A DNA stretch of 64,000 bases, taken from positions 387,001 to 451,000 of the forward strand of contig JAVYIG010000165.1 of NCBI GenBank assembly GCA_035222895.1, written 5' to 3'. The position numbers were made by a program, and so were the translations under genes. Source of the DNA: Strongylocentrotus droebachiensis. Taxonomy: Eukaryota > Echinodermata > Echinoidea > Camarodonta > Strongylocentrotidae. This document shows, piece by piece, positions 1-63,122 of the stretch. Position 1 is the first letter of the stretch, and the number at the start of each line of letters is the position of its first letter. Under the pieces are notes generated by a model. That model was not told the origin of the DNA and made no database searches. It saw only the letters and a program-made list of their open reading frames with translations.

Positions 1-1235
1 CCATGCATATCAGATTTAACATTGATAAAAGATCCCTTTAAAGATCATAGTCATACATGTGCATACACATTGCAGATCCATAAAGCATTGCCTATTCCAA
101 AATCAATCACAAATTAATTGGATAATGAGATCAGTCATTACGCTGTATTGAACTTTGAAGAGATGCATGGGCAAGTGTTTAGTTTATTTATCATGATTTG
201 TTTAGTTATTCAGTCTTCTTAAAAACACAGGGTCGCCCCATTCAGTGCCACAAGATGTGCTTTACAAGGGGCCCTGTATCAAGTTGATATATATTACAAT
301 GTATAAAGTTAAAATTCAACATAAAAACAAACAGATAAAAACATAAAATATATGGCAATTAAAGCATAAATGTACATCAGAGGTATGACAAATTCAGATA
401 AAACTTTTAAATATGAAATAAAATCAATTGGCTTTAGTATTGGCGATATCATATTTTAGACTTTGTGATTAATTAGAGGACTTGTGGACGATTAGGATCA
501 AATGCAACTCTGATGAAGACGCAGCCCAGATTGCACCGTTTTCAGGAGGGGGGGGGGGGGGAAGTTGTCATATAATCTAACATATAAGGTCTCATTGGAG
601 TCAGCAGGGTGTTAATTCTTACTACAGAGATAATGCTCGTCTGGCTACAATTCACAATTTTGGTGAATTTATTATCCGGAAGTTGTTATCTTAAATTTGA
701 AGTTATTTTGGTTCATTTTTCTTCTGAGTTCCCTGTAGATGCATTAGGTTTACTTTGCAGACAAGTGAGAGAGAGAGAGAGAGAAAGAGAGAAGTATGAA
801 ATACTATTCATCAGAAATTGTTTTCAAATAGCTCAAATACAGAGATGATTGATTGGGATGATTTGTACACTCCTGGAGCATAAAGGAATTGTTCACATAT
901 TGTCCAATCAAAGTTCAATTTAATATTGTCATATTGGTACCCAGCAGAGCATGAAGCGCCTTTGAAATCAGCCCCCTTTCCAGTGAATTCACTCGCAATA
1001 ACAAATAGCTTTCTTTTGTTCGAAGTCTTTGAACCCTTGAATTCAAGCATTCTAATATAGAAAATATCTCTGAATTTTAGTGCTGGGCGTTTCCTCAGAA
1101 CAGGGCAGTGGGTTTGTATGGCATATCTGACGTAGTTATGGGATGGTTGAATGTGAATATCATCCGACCACAAAGTGTGGGCATTCCTAAAAATGAATAT
1201 CATCAAAAAAGAGCATTCTTGGTAAAGTGATCATC
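1..1235. other. Upstream / 5' flank of the Tec-family gene
   Basis: AT-rich sequence with a poly-G run near 547-560 and a short GA microsatellite near 768-790. The first 45 bases resemble 3063-3107, so a dispersed repeat is present in both places. An in-frame TGA at 1194 lies just upstream of the chosen start at 1236. I see no TATA box or initiator that I can support. A 131-codon open frame runs on the minus strand (811-1206), but nothing in it is recognisable. Confidence 0.5.
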
Positions 1236-39987
<38,752 letters not shown>

Positions 39988-40614
39988 CATCCGCTTCGTA
40001 ACTGAAACATTGATGTGGTGAGTTTCCAGATCTTAAAGAGAAGGTGGAATTCTGATATAGATGAACAATAATTTATGTGCTTTATCATCCTTTTTACCTC
40101 AGTTACGAAGAACCCAATTGTTGATTGCTATTTATATGCCCTCATATTCATAATATGTGTGTGTAGTCCCACATACCCATTATTTCCTGCAGTTCATGAA
40201 TCAAAATCTTTTGATTTTTAACATTCTTAAACATAAAACATAGTATATATTAATTCATATGTACTACATAACCTTTCCCAATTGCTTCTAGACATTTTCT
40301 TTCACAATTTAAACAAATGACTAGTTCTCAACTTCATCTCTTAAGTACATCCAGACATCACCTTAACCCAACACAAAACCTGATGAGATTAAGGAACTAT
40401 TAGTATATAGAGAAGTAAAAGGAGGACCATTAAAGAGATATGATTGATGTACCATACTTGAGTAGGATACTTAATTCATTACATTTCTTTGTAAGTATGT
40501 ATTGTCATTGCTGTAAGATTACAATATATTGTAATACATGACATCTAATTTTTGTGCATGTTTCTTCCTTATGTTCTTTGGCAGTGTGCTAAGGTTTACA
40601 ACTCAAATGATCCT

Positions 40615-40872
40615 AGTCTCCAGTGCCCAGTCACTTCATTGAAATGGGAATGTGATTAGTCTCCAGTACCCAGTCGTTTCTTTGATGTGGGAAGGTGATT
40701 TGTCTCCAGTACCCAGTCGTTTCTTTGATGTGGGAATGTGATTAGTCTCCAGTACCCAGTCGTTTCTTTGATGTGGGAAGGTGATTTGTCTCCAATGCCC
40801 AGTCACTTTATTGAGATGGGAATGTGGTTAGTCTTGAATGCCCAGTCACTTCATTCAGATGGGAATGTGATG
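40615..40872. repeat. 43-bp tandem repeat, six copies
   Basis: Unit of the form agtctccagtacccagtcgt + ttctttgatgtgggaatgtg + att. Copies 2-4 are nearly identical; copies 1, 5 and 6 diverge. Confidence 0.92.
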
Positions 40873-41442
40873 TTGCCTAAAACCCCTATAACATCACCAA
40901 GAAAATACTCTCCAATTCTACTTGAGAGAATGTGTGCATGTTGATTTTTGAGCAAAAATGAAAAAGAGAGAACTGTAAAAGAACGGTTTGTAGCCACCAA
41001 TGATCTGAGGCTAATACAAGGATTTTAAGGGACTATGTGATGAGCTTGCAATGGGACTTCAACTGAGATTGTTTCACTCTATAAAGAAGGGCTGCCTCCT
41101 TGGAGTGAAAATCTGCTGTCAAAAACCAGCATTTGTGATTCCAGAGAATGTGTCACATCAATCCTAGTCTACAAACACAGTCTCTGTTCTACAAATTTCA
41201 CTGTGCCCTAGAATAATCGTAAACAGGTTGAAATTGTTCAGGTATGATTATTGTACGATACCTTCATACAAGGCATGTACATGTGAGAATTGGTCTGCAG
41301 AGCCAATATAAGTGTCAAAGGTTTATGCCTGCGTACCTCACTACTACATGCATCAACATGTAACTATCTTTTTTCTCATTTGATAACCCATTCACATCCA
41401 TGACAAGTTCAGATTATTCCAATGGACCATCCATATATGACC

Positions 41443-41886
41443 AGGGGGGCGGTTCACAAAGACTAAGATGGACTTAAGTCGGACTTGAACTAAGGCCATT
41501 CATGCCACTGGTTGCTCTCACCGTTGGTCTCTCAAGGGACGTCACAAACTTCTACAGAATTGAACAATTTTGATAGTTCATTGTTCAAGGAAAAAAATTA
41601 CTTACATTGTAAACTATTATACTCGGTAGGCAAATTATGCCCTTAAAAAGTCTTGAACCAGATGTAAAATTAGAGGGGAAAAACCCTTGGAAATTATGAT
41701 CTTTAGATCACATTGTTCCTAAATCATGAACTATCAAAAAATGTAAATTCTGTAGATATGTGACCACGATTTGTACTTCCCTTGAGAGATCAATGCCAGG
41801 AATGGAGAGAGCAACCAGTGGCATAAATGGTCTGCCATAGTTCTAGTCCAGCGTAAATCGATCTTAGTCTTTGTGAAACACTCCCC
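41443..41886. mobile_element. Foldback MITE, family D copy 3
   Basis: Ends AGGGGGGCGGTTCACAAAG and the inverse of TGGGGAGTGTTTCACAAAG, with the same inner blocks (GACTAAGAT, GGCATAAATGG) as copy 2 but longer in the middle. Confidence 0.8.
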
Positions 41887-42613
41887 AGGCCAGATTATTC
41901 CACCAACCCATCAAAACAATCCAATAGAACAGGGTTATTCAAACACTTTATGAAGAAAATGTTTCTAAAACATTAGAATTGTGGGATTAATGCTTTTCTT
42001 AACTTTCAGTAATATTAATACTAGCCAATCATGTCAACTCAAATTTAGGCTTGCTCCTGTAATGCAAATATGGCCAAAGTATTTTCATAATGTTCAGCAT
42101 TTTACATGGTTGTTCATTACTTTGGATTTATTTGTTTACCATTACACAAAACTCATTATTGTAAGTAACTTTGTGTTTTCATTAAACATTTGTTTTGTAC
42201 CTGTAATCTTCATTACTCACGTTTTATACACTATGTAGATACTTTTTCTATTGTAAAATACTATCACACTTTGAGAAGTCTTCTAATAAAAATTAAACAC
42301 ATTCCTTCTAAAATGACCATTTAAGGTACGGAGTATCCAATTCAGCTTGACAATAAAGTAAATACAAGAAGAGATTAACATTTCTTTTGTACATTGTGGC
42401 TGTAGAACGTTTGCATTCATGGAAGAAAAGCATGAACTTTTGATACAACTTATGCGCAGTTGCCAATTCATTCTTAAATCGTTATTCTTTAATCAATCTT
42501 GATCTCTTATTAGTAAACTTTTAGTTGAGAACATTTAAGGAAATAATTCTAGGGGTAAACATGTATCAATATCATCATGTAGATTTTGCTTTGATGGCAT
42601 TTATATGATTTTT

Positions 42614-43637
42614 GTCTCGCCTGCGTAGCAAAAAGCGAGACATAGGCGCCGCTTTTCCGGTGACGGCGACGGCGTCAACATCAAAAACTTAACCTAAGGT
42701 TAAGTTTTTTAATTTTTTGATATAATTTTTACAGTATAAGTTCTTAGTCAATGAAACTTTGACTATAGGGTAATCAAGTATCCCCAATCATGTGAGTAGA
42801 ATTTCAGATCACAAAGTCAAGGTCAAAGGTCATTTCAGGTCAACAGACTTGGACTATGTTGTAGCATCATCATCGAAAACTTAACCTAAGGTTAAGTTTT
42901 TGAATTTTTGATATAAATTTGAAAGTATAAGTTCTTAGTCAATGAAACTTGGACTATAGGGTTATCAAGTCTCCCCAATCATGTGAGTAGAATTTCAGGT
43001 CACTAAGTTAAGGTCAAAGGTCAAAGGTCATTTAAGGTCAACAAACTTTGTTGTGGCATCAACATCAAGATTTTCAAAATGCTTCTTCTTTGTTATTTTT
43101 CAACCGATTTTGATTCTGAATGTTTCATATGATAGGGCTAGGAGGGGGATTTAAAATTTCTACACAGACTTGTGAAATTAATTATCTATGCTAATTTATG
43201 CAAATTTATTCCAAAAATAACAAAAATGGCTTCTTTTCCCTCATTTCTTGACCGATTTTGATTTGGTTTGCCTTAATAATAATAATAATAATATTTAAGA
43301 TTTATATAGCGCTGGTATACAAGTACAGTTTCTAAGCGCTTTACAAAACAAGTGAAATGAAAAGTACGGTTAAACTAAATATGTAATAAGGTAGAGCTAA
43401 ATTTGGAACACTAAACTTCTACACAGAATTGTGAGATTTTGTTCCATTGATTATTTATGGTACTTTATGCAAATGAAATGAAATTATGTCCCTTCCAGGG
43501 CATCAAATTTTTATTTTTTGACCAGTTCAATAGTGTACCACATCAAATTTACGATATTTGTTGTTGCGAGATGCGGATGAGCGCTACGTCATTGACGTTC
43601 TGGTTTATCATATTGAATTGCGTTATGCAGGCGAGAC
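42614..43637. mobile_element. 1-kb element with GTCTCGCCTGC ends
   Basis: GTCTCGCCTGC at 42614-42624 is exactly inverted at 43627-43637. The left part (GCGAGACATAGGCGCCGC, then CGGTGACGGCGACGGCGTCA) is followed by two tandem copies of a block of about 185 bases (42675-42860 and 42870-43060), each starting AACTTAACCTAAGGTTAAGTT. A retroelement tail (43271-43350) has inserted into it. Confidence 0.65.
43271..43350 (-). repeat. TATATAGCGC retroelement tail, unbroken copy
   Basis: (AAT)n, then TTTAAGATTTATATAGCGC and TTTCTAAGCGCTTTACAAAA. It shows the arrangement that the Helitron at 30636-32758 interrupts. Confidence 0.7.
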
Positions 43638-46560
43638 CGCCGAGAGCGTTTCCCTTGTTAAGTGATTTATTTCTGTATTTGTCTTCAGAGATGGAGGGGG
43701 GGGGTGCTTTACCCTATTGTCTTCTGTTACTTTCTTTTTTCAGCCATAGAAGCTTCGAAATCAAGGGAAATATCGCCAAAATTAGTCTTAGACCCTCTTC
43801 TATTTCAACAGAAGTTTCATAAGCTATTCCTTCATTTTTTAATAGAGTCTCAAGAAAAGTGACCTTTTGTATATCCTGTTGTATAATGATAGGCAAAGAG
43901 ACTTGTAAGAAGCATCATAAGAATCTCATTATTATTTATTCAGAGAGGCATTCCAAAAGATACTTTTCAATTCCATACTACATGTTCTTTCAAAGAGTGA
44001 GTTACTCAAGTAAAATGTAGTGTGAAAGGGTCTTCTAGCGATCTTTGCTCTGAGCATTGAAGGTTCATTTCTTTCTTCCTATTTTGACAATTTGTGTTAT
44101 GAAATGCCTTAAATATCGCTAATTAAGAAACCCGTTGTATAGATAATCAGAAGTCACTACATTGTTTTGCGTACACAAGATACTATGCAATAGATGCCAT
44201 TGTGTTAATATATACTTAATATTAATTGCTCAATATACTATCATCATCTGTGTATATTTTAGTGGATGGCACTTATTCCATTGAGAATGAAGAACTTTAC
44301 TGATGTAGCCTACTTCCAAGACATTTTTACATTTTTCTGTTTTTTTCAAATAATAATTCCTTAACATGTTTTTATAGTTTTTATACATTTGAAATATTTG
44401 GATCTCAATTTTACAGAAGCAATATTTTTTTTTTAAAGAGTGTGTCATACAGGTTGCATATTTTGCACATTATTTTTGCACAATCAGGTCTTTTGCACTC
44501 TGTTTTTATATATGTATTATAATCAGACGTTACTATTGAACTTGGATAGATTTCTAAAATACTGTTTAACATATTTTGTGCCATTACACAGAAATTTATC
44601 AAAAAAGTTTTGAATAGAAGGATTTCAGGCAGACATGTTTTGTGGCTTTGAAAATGCATTGAGTAAAAAGAAAGAAATACAAAGTGATTCACTTTTAACA
44701 CCCAGTTTCTGGGGTTTGATTTTCAACATTTTGGATATATTCAGACTCTCTCTTCCTGGAAATACTAAAGGGAACCTGTTAGTGTGTGATGTGTCCAAGA
44801 TTAAAGCTTTGTTTAATTCCATGCTTTTTCATACTTATTGTTAATAACATAGAAATCATTTATCTTAGTACTTAAAGTGCAAAGCCACTCTGTAGCAAGT
44901 TAAAATTCAAGTTTGTATTCTTTTCTGGATCACCATTCCATGAATTGGTTATGTACACAAAATATATCTTCATGAGAGTCTTCCCTTTTGATAATTTAAC
45001 AATAAGTTTGTTTACTGCCTTATGACTGTTTACAATTGGATTTGCTGTATATATTCCATTAAACTAGGTGCCTCCATTATTACAATTTTTGTTGTTACAT
45101 GTACTTTGTTTTATAAGGAATCAATTATCAGCATTGTTTTTTTATAGTTTATTGTTTAGCAATAATATGATTACAAAGTTCACATCAACTCAAAATGTAT
45201 CATGAATGGCTTTCAATGAAAGCATGTAATTTAGGCCTTTTTTATAAAGAGGTTGGGATTTTCGAGAAGCCATTCCGAGTCTTTGTTGCCAAGGTAATGG
45301 CTGTTATTACAGTTCATTTCACAAAAGTTTCTATAATATGTTTGCCCCTAATATTCTATTAGCTGCAATTAATATCAAATTCAAGGAGAACTAAATACTG
45401 ACCTCACATTTTATGAGATGGGGGGTCTAGATGCTGTTGAGCTGTGTATGATTGTGAAAGTAGTTAACATGGAGATGCCAGTCTCCTACTTTGTAAATCT
45501 GAAAATAATTTACATGATTGTGAACACTCTGAAGAGGTCAACTTGAGGGTAATTTTAATACCCTTTTGATATTACTTATGGAATCATGTTTTGATTATAT
45601 ATTACTGATCGTTATAATGTTTTCTTATATTTATGACTGATAGGTTCAGCTATTGTTATTGCCCTTGTATCAATATCTTAAGAACCTTTTCAGATTGTCT
45701 TTTCAATCCTGCCAATATGTATAGTTTGTAATACTCCAGTGATATGTGACATTGCAATCTTCGTATCAGACTTACATACCATTGGTTTGTTTGAAGTCTG
45801 TATTTCAAATTGTGGCTGATGGAATATCATTCATATCAAATGTCGCATGTCATATAAGTACACCAGTGGTGGAGTGTATCATGAAATAGAATTGATATTG
45901 ATATTTGTGATGTAAATTGATCAATATGTATATTATGCTAAATGAAACTCCTTTGTGTACTCATTGTATGTATAGTCTGATCAATCATGTTTCTATGTTT
46001 ATACGACTACATACAATCGCTTTATATTTGTAAATATGATCTCATATAAATATATCTATATATAATATGCATCAGTTTTTGTAAGTTTTAGTGGTGGCAT
46101 GTATTATGATGAAGCATTTATGCTTTAACAAGCATGAAATCATCAGAGAATAAATGTTTCGTGGTGCGATTTTAAATGTTACGTCCTGGTCGTGTTGGAT
46201 ATTTTAAGGATATACATGTGTATGATATCATTAATGAATAGTGATGATGGTGGTGGTGGTGGTGATGATGTTGATTGTAGTGATGATGGTGGTGGTGATG
46301 ATTATGATGAGTTTATACAAGAAAGAGAGAGAAAAGGGATGAGTTGTATGTAGATAGAAAATAAAAAAATAAAGAAGCCTCCGTTCACGATTATAGAGAT
46401 AAATGACAAGAAAATTAACAATTCTTGAATTAAGAAGAAGAAGGATATATGAAGAATGAGAAGGGGGAAATAAACTGAAAGGAAGTGAGATATGTGTAGA
46501 CAAACAGAGCTTTTGAAATGGAGGGAGAGTTAACAGGCTGAAAGATAGGTCTAACTAACG

Positions 46561-46960
46561 TTAGGCCTAAAATAAAAAAAACTTGTTGTATTGCCCTGTG
46601 CGACCGACCCAAAAATCTGAATAAAAAAATATGTATTTTGTTTGTTTAAAAGGGATATAAATGCATAGTATCAAATTATTCCCAAATTCTCACTTGTCTT
46701 CTGCCCTAGTTTTAAATTCCTAAAATAGATGTGAATGGAAAGACGACGCTGAAACACATGTATTAAAGCATTAAAAACTGAGAAATATCAGCCAAAAGAG
46801 GGCGGGGAAAAAAAGAAGAAAAAAAAAACATTCAAATTGAAAAATATCGGCCCAAAGAGGGCGAAGAAAAACAAAGTTTAAAAAAACAAACTTTTCCGAT
46901 CGACTGACCCATGTTTTGGCACGTAAAGGGCAATACAACAAGTTTTTATTTTAGGCCTAA
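46561..46960. mobile_element. Foldback MITE, family B copy 2
   Basis: Ends TTAGGCCTAAAATAAAAA and its inverse; inner arms CTTGTTGTATTGCCC. The middle has two copies of an ATATC-GCC(C/A)AAAGAGGGCG block. Confidence 0.82.
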
Positions 46961-49501
46961 GGGATGTGAAATTTAGAAGGAAATATATGAACGGATATGA
47001 AGATGACGGGTATACAAGGGAGAGATTGTTTGTTGGTGAAGCATTCTTATGTTACCAATCAATGGCCAACAGGTCCAAGGAGTGAACAAAATTTGAAATA
47101 GTAGATTTACACTTATAGTATCCTCGATCCAACACTATAAAGGTTGACTGTAGTATCTTCAAATTGTTAATCTACCATGCTGATGATGTCACTCTTTAGC
47201 CCTTTTAAATTATTGATTTGATATTTGAGTTTTTGGAGTGTGCATTGCACACCAGAAATTCGTTGAATTGGGACAAGTATTTTGAAATAAGACTCTAGGG
47301 TAAGCTAGTACACTCGACGCAGAAGGTCTGAGATTTGACGCGATATTAAAACAGGTTCACAGAAGTAACAAATCTAATTGTCGTAATTCATTAAATAAAA
47401 TTAAAAAACTCGTCAAATGCAAATTTTCTACATTCACAGTAACGCTTTATAGCCGTTTCTCCATGCGTTTACAAATCAAACGCATATACAAAGTTGATGA
47501 TTCTTGCATATCTTTTATTCAACAATCAATGGATTTCCTTTTAAAATATCACAAAATTACTTCATCACTTCGAATTTGATCTTGTTAACATCACCTTGCG
47601 ACATATAGGCCTACATTCGACACAGTTGTAAGGCTATATGTAAGAACGTAAACGTCATTCAAAATAAAAGAATACTTATCGAAATACAGACTCTAGTTTG
47701 ATATTATACATAAACAAATACATCCTATGCATGATACTATTGACACAATTTGACAAATACATTTGACAAAATCGAATACGGTGCTAAACAAAGCTTGTGC
47801 CTACTCTAAAACAAAGCAAGTGAATTTCAAAACACTTTCAAAAATATTTACAAGAATATATCAAACTTTGTAAATTTGAACCCTGTTTTCGGTATTCTAA
47901 AATCATTTCACCTCAACAAGTAGTCATAATGAAAGGTATAATTAATGATGAGAGCTGCCCAAAAATAAGAATCGGTGCGAAATCAAAACCTAACCTAGTG
48001 TGTATGGCTTTTTGATTACAACTCAAATCCAGGTAGTCGATTTTATTAACCTTGATTTTAGTTTGCTCATAATTACTTTTGTTTCAAAGTTGCCAGGTGC
48101 CTTTGGAGAAATAAGAGATAAGAGCGCAATTAAACATAAATGTTCGTAAACAACCGAATGATTGATGTCCACCCATTGAGGAGAGGGGGAGGGGGTACTG
48201 GAACGATTGGGGCGGAGGGGGGGGGGGTGCACCTGTCTGAGTCGTAAAACGAAATGTGAATTACAAAGCTACTGGTGAGGAGAGGGTGCGAGAGGTGGTT
48301 CAGACGTCTTCTTTTCCCATCCTTTCACCCTTCTCCCATTCCCTGTTTTACATTTCTCACTTTTTGGAGTGGGGGCACGTGTGCCCCCTGCAGCTACGCC
48401 ACTGTATACAGTTTTGATTCATAATCACAGTGATTGAATAATGAATCGGTGTTTGCTTGACGCGACATTAATTTATTTAAAAGAACAACATTCAAATAAG
48501 GAATAGTGACTTTGTAATCGTAAACTCTAGAAAACTAAACTTTTGTTAAATTGAGGTAATTAAAATTAAGCAAAAAATAAAAGCAACCAACTTTTTGTAT
48601 TTTTTACGGAGTGCGTAGAGTATATCGTTGTCTAGATTCAGGTGATTTGAAAATGTGTCATGTATTGATTTAGTCATAACCTGATACACATTCTTGTAAA
48701 AATGATTTAAATTAGTTTAAAAACTGAACTCCTGATTTTCATTATTTTTATTCTATAATTGCTCCTTATTTTGTATTCGTCTGTAGTGATAGTTTTTGAC
48801 GATCATTTTATCGTCACTGTATGTTTTGGTCATTTTTTTCTTCTTTTCTACCTATCTTTCTAAAATGGGGGCCATAGGCTAACTTGACAAAAAACTATGA
48901 AAGATACGACCGGAAACGTAGATTTCATAGGAATACACGTACATTCTGATAAAGAACAAATGTTTAATAATCAACTTTCAAAATTCCTTCTTACTTTCTT
49001 TTCTGTCACTAATTGCCAATATCTGAATTCATGACACTAACTTGCTCCATGTGAGCTCTGTCACCGTATTCAAATATTGGCGCATGTTGATCAACTGCAC
49101 GATATACTAAGGCAACGACCGACATATCCAGTCCTATCGTGCGCGTAAGATAACAGAAGTTAAGCACGCATAAGAGACAGGAATACAAAATGATAATAAA
49201 TGTAACTCAATAGTGCATAAACTATTTCAAACTATTTGGGAAGGGTTAGCATAAAATTCTTATCACTTTCTCTTGGTTTGTATTAAAGAAGCTAGAAGTT
49301 GCCTTCTTCTTCTTCTTCTTTTTGAGATTGCTGGACGAACAGAACAGATTCTATATTCAGATACACAAGTTGATATTTATTTTCTCGTTGCTTATCTTAT
49401 ACATGTAGACCTACTACTTTTTATTAAAGCCCGTTATAAATCCCAAAACCTCGTCTAATTAAACAGATTAATGAAAGATATTTACTGTACCTGATTGCAA
49501 G

Positions 49502-49632
49502 GTAAAAAAGAAGAGAAGAAGAAGAAAAAGAAGAAGAAGAAGGAGAAGAAGAAGAAGAAGAAGAAGGAGAAGAGGAATGAGGAGAAGGGGAGGAGGAGGA
49601 AGAAGAGTAGGAGGAGGAGGAGGAAGAGAATT
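49502..49632. repeat. (GAA)n / (GAG)n purine tract
   Basis: About 130 bases of almost pure A/G on plus, just after the symporter stop codon in the gene's sense. Confidence 0.93.
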
Positions 49633-49672
49633 TACAGACGAATACTATACGATCCATGACCACGTGAATAAA

Positions 49673-60266
<10,594 letters not shown>

Positions 60267-60527
60267 CTGTAAAAATCATTAAAAAGAAGACTTTTTGGTG
60301 ATGACAAATAATAGTCATACATAATATGATTCTCGTTTGCTTAAGCTTTGCTTTGTTTCCTTAAGTTAAATGATTTAAACTGTCTTCATGAATATTGATA
60401 AATCCAAGTTTTTTACCACTTTACACATAGAAAATTAAGCTCATGAATTAGATTAAAGTATATCGGAATAAATCGGATAAATTGAAAATAGAAATACTGA
60501 ATTACAAGTATGGACGAATTCAAATTC

Positions 60528-60610
60528 AAACTTTATTGAATTCAATCCAAACAGATAGGATCATTCTCAATTTTTGTGCATTGGATAACAAATTTCAAAG
60601 TTATAGTGTA
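60528..60610 (-). mobile_element. LINE 3' tail, minus strand
   Basis: On plus: (ATTCAA)n, then actttattgaattcaatcc and an A/T-rich stretch; same layout as 8409 and 28617. Confidence 0.45.
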
Positions 60611-61625
60611 ACATAGATAATTGAGTGTAAGAGTAAAGATAACAATAACCAGGAGTGACACATATTAACATACTACTGCATTTCTCACCTGAAATATAAT
60701 ACAGGGATGAGGATAAATTATATTTCTCGTAATACTTAAAAAGGAAACTTTACAATAAAAGTAACTTAGTATGAAGGTTTTGGTTTCCTTTAATACAATT
60801 TTTACCCCTTTTCTTTTCAATGATTGCCGAGAACCAAAATTTTCACCAATCATTTCTTATATTATATTCATTTTACTCTTATTTTTTTTGGACAAAATTA
60901 AGTTAGATGTATTATTTTTGTGTTTACCTTTCGGTTACCATGAAAATAGTTCCTTCATTCAATTCATGATTATTATTTATATGTTCTTTCTTTTTATTCC
61001 CCATCAATATCTTCCCAGCATGTCCAGTGACGTCATGAGAAAATGATAAACGGGAGATGAAATTCTTTATGGTGAAGGGGTGGGTAAAAGTCGGCTTAAC
61101 TCGGTTTTTTGCACACCTCTGTCTTCCCTAAAGCCTATTTCACACTTTCCTATCAATATAAAAAATAATGTTCTCGCCCTTCGCGACTCTTGGTTATTTG
61201 GCGTAAATCATGTATATCATGTATATCATGTAGGCCTATACTCTCAATTATCAAAGGGGAAATTTGATGCCAAACAAGCGAGCTCTCTATTATTCATTCC
61301 TTGTAAAACGATGATGCATTTCAACTGCCCATTGTGACGCAGTCCATTACGAACGAAATCAACGCTAATCTGATTTAGGGTTCTGTCTTGATACTTAGCA
61401 TATCATCAAAAGGGCTTTATTCTGTCTTCAAATAGCAGCATTGCCACTGGACATCATTTCTAGGTGACGAGAGTGGGGAAAACGAGATGCTATCGCTGAT
61501 ATTGTATTCCTACGTGAATAGCTTATAGTCTCTTTCAAATTAGGCCTATAGTAATACCCCCACTGGGACGTCGTTTTTATGCGTGCAGGAAAGGATAAGA
61601 GAGGAGATTATAGCCTTATTCCTAT

Positions 61626-62230
61626 AGGGGTATCTCACTGAGCGGCGAATGCTTACGAACGTTGCGAATTTGGATTCGCTAATTTTTCTGACGAATAATG
61701 GCGAAAATCAGGGTTCGCCCCTGCGCCATTTAGCGACATTTACTGATGTTTAGCAACAATTAGTAACATTTGAGCGAATGTTTGCGAAAGGCAGTTGGCG
61801 AAGATTAGCAACTATTTGCAAATCCTTTGCCACTTTTTGTGAATGTTTGGGACCTTTTGCTAATTCCTGATACTCAATGGGTCGATTTTATGTAGGAACC
61901 ATTATGGTAGCGTTGTCGCTGGCATTGGCAAATCAACAAGAATTTCAGCGACACCGTCTTACAACCGTTTGCAAAGGCCTACGAGTGATTTGCAAACGCT
62001 TACGACTGTTTTACAAACGCTTGCAACTGTTCGCGAAAAAAATTAATTCGCAAAGAGCTTTCAAACGGGTTCAAAATTTCTTTGCGACAAGAAAAATTGT
62101 TTTCGACGATGAAAACTGTTTGCGAACTTTCTTGCAACCTTAAACGAAGCTTTTACGACCTTTTACGCACCCGGGCGAAACCCCAAATTTGCTACGTTCG
62201 CAAGCATTCGCCGCTCAGTGAGATACCCCT
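61626..62230. mobile_element. Foldback element of about 605 bp
   Basis: Ends AGGGGTATCTCACTGAGCGG and its exact inverse; the TIR extends with small differences for about 50 bases. The inside is filled with GCGAA and TTTGCGAA-type short repeats on both sides. No transposase. Target duplication unclear. Confidence 0.85.
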
Positions 62231-62589
62231 TAAGTGAACTCATCAATGATATATAACCTGCACTTGTGGCTATACCATCATCCATGACCCCCCGATAAAG
62301 TAGGTTGCAGATATCTTCTCTGTTTATCAACTTGCATGAAATAATTGCGTGCTTTAATGAACAGATTATAGAAGGCTTTATAGATGATGATTATTATCCT
62401 GTATAAAATCATGTTTACGTGGTGAATGAACTGACCAAGTTTCCTCACTTTGGCCAGATAAGTGTAGAACTACGTCGCGAGTCACTCAATATCATACATC
62501 ACACGGGGCGTCGCCAAAGGGGGTGGGGGTGTGGGGGGGTGCGACACCCCCCCCCCCCCACCTGTCAGGATATTGTCGGTAAAATTGCG

Positions 62590-62880
62590 CTGCCGTCGGG
62601 GAAAAAAGAGAAAGGGAGAGGGAAAAAAGAGAGGGAAAGGGAAAGAAAAGAAAATAAGAAAAGGAAAAAAAAAGAAAGAAAGGAAAAGAAAGGAAAAAAA
62701 GGAAAAGAAAGGAAAGAAAAGGGAAGAAAGAAAGAGAAAAAAGAGGAAGGAGAGGAAAGAAAGGAAAAGAAAGAAAAGAAAGAAAGTAAAAAAAGAAGAA
62801 AACATTGTAAAAGGGAAACAAAAGAAACGGGGGCCCGGTGAAAGAGAGAGGTAAGAGCCTGAGAGAGGAGAAGTGGGAGT
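62590..62880. repeat. (GAAA)n / (GGAAA)n purine tract
   Basis: Nearly 290 bases of A and G on plus, preceded by a C-run (about 62546-62560). Lys/Arg/Glu open frames across it are by-products. Confidence 0.93.
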
Positions 62881-63122
62881 AACAGAGAGAAGGGGGTTGT
62901 TGGGTGGAGTCGTCTCGTCGAGGGAGCAAGAAAGACACGGGTAAATATGTTGCTGTGTCGGGTCAGCTGTGTCGGTATTCTTCCTCGATCCCCGTGTACT
63001 ATATCAATGCAGAAGTTTGAAGTCGGTGAGATGTATATTTTTGTCGGTCGGCCGACAAGTTTTTTTCCCTACGAACTGTGACTTTTTATCCGCTGTGACG
63101 CTAGCCTTTAAACAAGGCCACA

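Larger units (their letters stand above)
39988..46230 (+). other. 3' flank, possibly a long 3' UTR of the Tec-like gene
   Basis: AT-rich with no further coding exon. It holds a 43-bp tandem array (40615-40872), a foldback element (41443-41886) and a 1-kb TIR element (42614-43637). A candidate AATAAA is at 46149-46154, but there is no way to tell from sequence alone where transcripts end. The part 43640-46140 shows nothing recognisable. Confidence 0.45.
46231..49672. other. Intergenic region between the two convergent genes
   Basis: Contains a (GAT/GGT)n stretch (46235-46310), foldback family B copy 2 (46561-46960), a G-rich stretch (48180-48230), a short dispersed motif ending TGCAGCTACGCCACTG (about 48360-48405) and a long purine-rich tract (49502-49632). 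No gene was recognised. Confidence 0.6.

Noticed and set aside
811..1206. 131-codon open frame on the minus strand next to exon 1
   Set aside because: No recognisable domain, no codon pattern that I can trust and no splice context; noted only as part of the upstream flank.
62419..62938. Lys/Arg/Glu-rich and Phe/Ser-rich frames
   Set aside because: Artefacts of a purine tract.
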